From the NCBI GenBank assembly GCA_964558465.1, contig CAZLEF010000084.1, positions 1-31,790 of the forward strand: a DNA stretch of 31,790 bases, written 5' to 3'. The DNA is from JACJYC01 sp964558465. GTDB taxonomy: Bacteria; Bacteroidota; Bacteroidia; Chitinophagales; Saprospiraceae. Shown here piece by piece: positions 31,696-31,790 of this stretch. How positions within the stretch are numbered: the stretch's first letter is position 1; every line of letters begins with the position of its first letter. The notes under the pieces were generated by a model, which saw only the letters and a list, made by a program, of their open reading frames with translations, did not search any database and was not told where the DNA came from. A program made the position numbers and the translations under genes.

Positions 31696-31710
31696 CTTTC
31701 TGCCGTTCCA

Positions 31711-31790
31711 CCTTTGAACCGCCGGTCGGGAACTAAGCGGAGTCGAAATTCCCCCTTTGAACCGCCGGCCGGGAACTGAGCGGAGTCGAA
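31711..31790. repeat. two direct copies of a 37-bp repeat
   Basis: Copies at 31711-31747 and 31754-31790 share CCTTTGAACCGCCGG, then (T/C)CGGGAACT(A/G)AGCGG and AGTCGAA, differing at two bases, with a 43-base period. The second copy stops exactly at the window edge, so the array may continue. It is longer in unit than the other arrays and could be a dispersed element. Confidence 0.85.

Overview
The window reads as a chromosome segment of a Bacteroidota bacterium, most likely of the Saprospiria/Lewinella type. The evidence is a secreted protein with a CHU_C type B sorting domain, a GldG-family gliding protein, Bacteroidota-style weak ribosome sites, several lipoproteins and secreted amidohydrolases, and promoter-like TAnnTTTG words. 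The assignment rests on protein families only. Most of the sequence is about half G+C by eye. A block at about 11.85-15.8 kb is strikingly A+T rich and looks acquired.

Layout. 0-7.8 kb: a PD40 lipoprotein (minus), then a plus-strand run of a T9SS-exported repeat protein, GldG, a DUF4340 protein and a GT2 glycosyltransferase; the last three overlap end to end. 7.8-11.8 kb: a secreted beta-lactamase-fold hydrolase, an AraC regulator, a DUF433/DUF5615 toxin-antitoxin pair and two small membrane proteins. 12.1-12.7 kb: an IS66 remnant with its terminal repeat, sitting inside a truncated transposase gene. 12.8-15.5 kb: a 909-residue A+T-rich protein. It combines helix-hairpin-helix-like modules, a sigma region 4-like helix-turn-helix, winged-helix-like modules and a C-terminal HEPN-like RNxxxH motif. 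15.8-21.3 kb: the most interesting locus. A T4-type polynucleotide kinase/phosphatase and an Rnl1-type RNA ligase overlap by 4 nt and lie behind an SPFH/Band-7 (slipin-like) gene. Upstream on the same strand is a structured non-coding region with unmistakable tRNA parts in an unusual order. A WYL-domain regulator is transcribed divergently. 21.4-31.8 kb: a secreted endonuclease/exonuclease/phosphatase-fold enzyme, two secreted amidohydrolase-family proteins with partly degenerate metal sites, a WD40 lipoprotein, a DUF4287/DUF5655 protein, a DUF1761 membrane protein and a second AraC regulator.

How the parts may work together. The SPFH protein, kinase/phosphatase, ligase and tRNA-like RNA fit an RNA-repair system in which broken RNA ends are healed by the kinase/phosphatase and sealed by the ligase. 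The WYL protein is the natural candidate regulator. Comparative genomics of RNA repair (Burroughs and Aravind) has linked SPFH/Band-7 modules with a tRNA-like RNA. What looks new here is that the tRNA parts run T-arm, acceptor hairpin, D-arm, anticodon arm, as in a circularly permuted tRNA. The HEPN-bearing gene lies just downstream on the same strand, so a nuclease and a repair cassette may be neighbours by function as well as position.

A second theme is intergenic. Many gene borders carry short-period (about 7-10 bp) tandem or inverted arrays of differing sequence. Many of them abut or supply stop codons.
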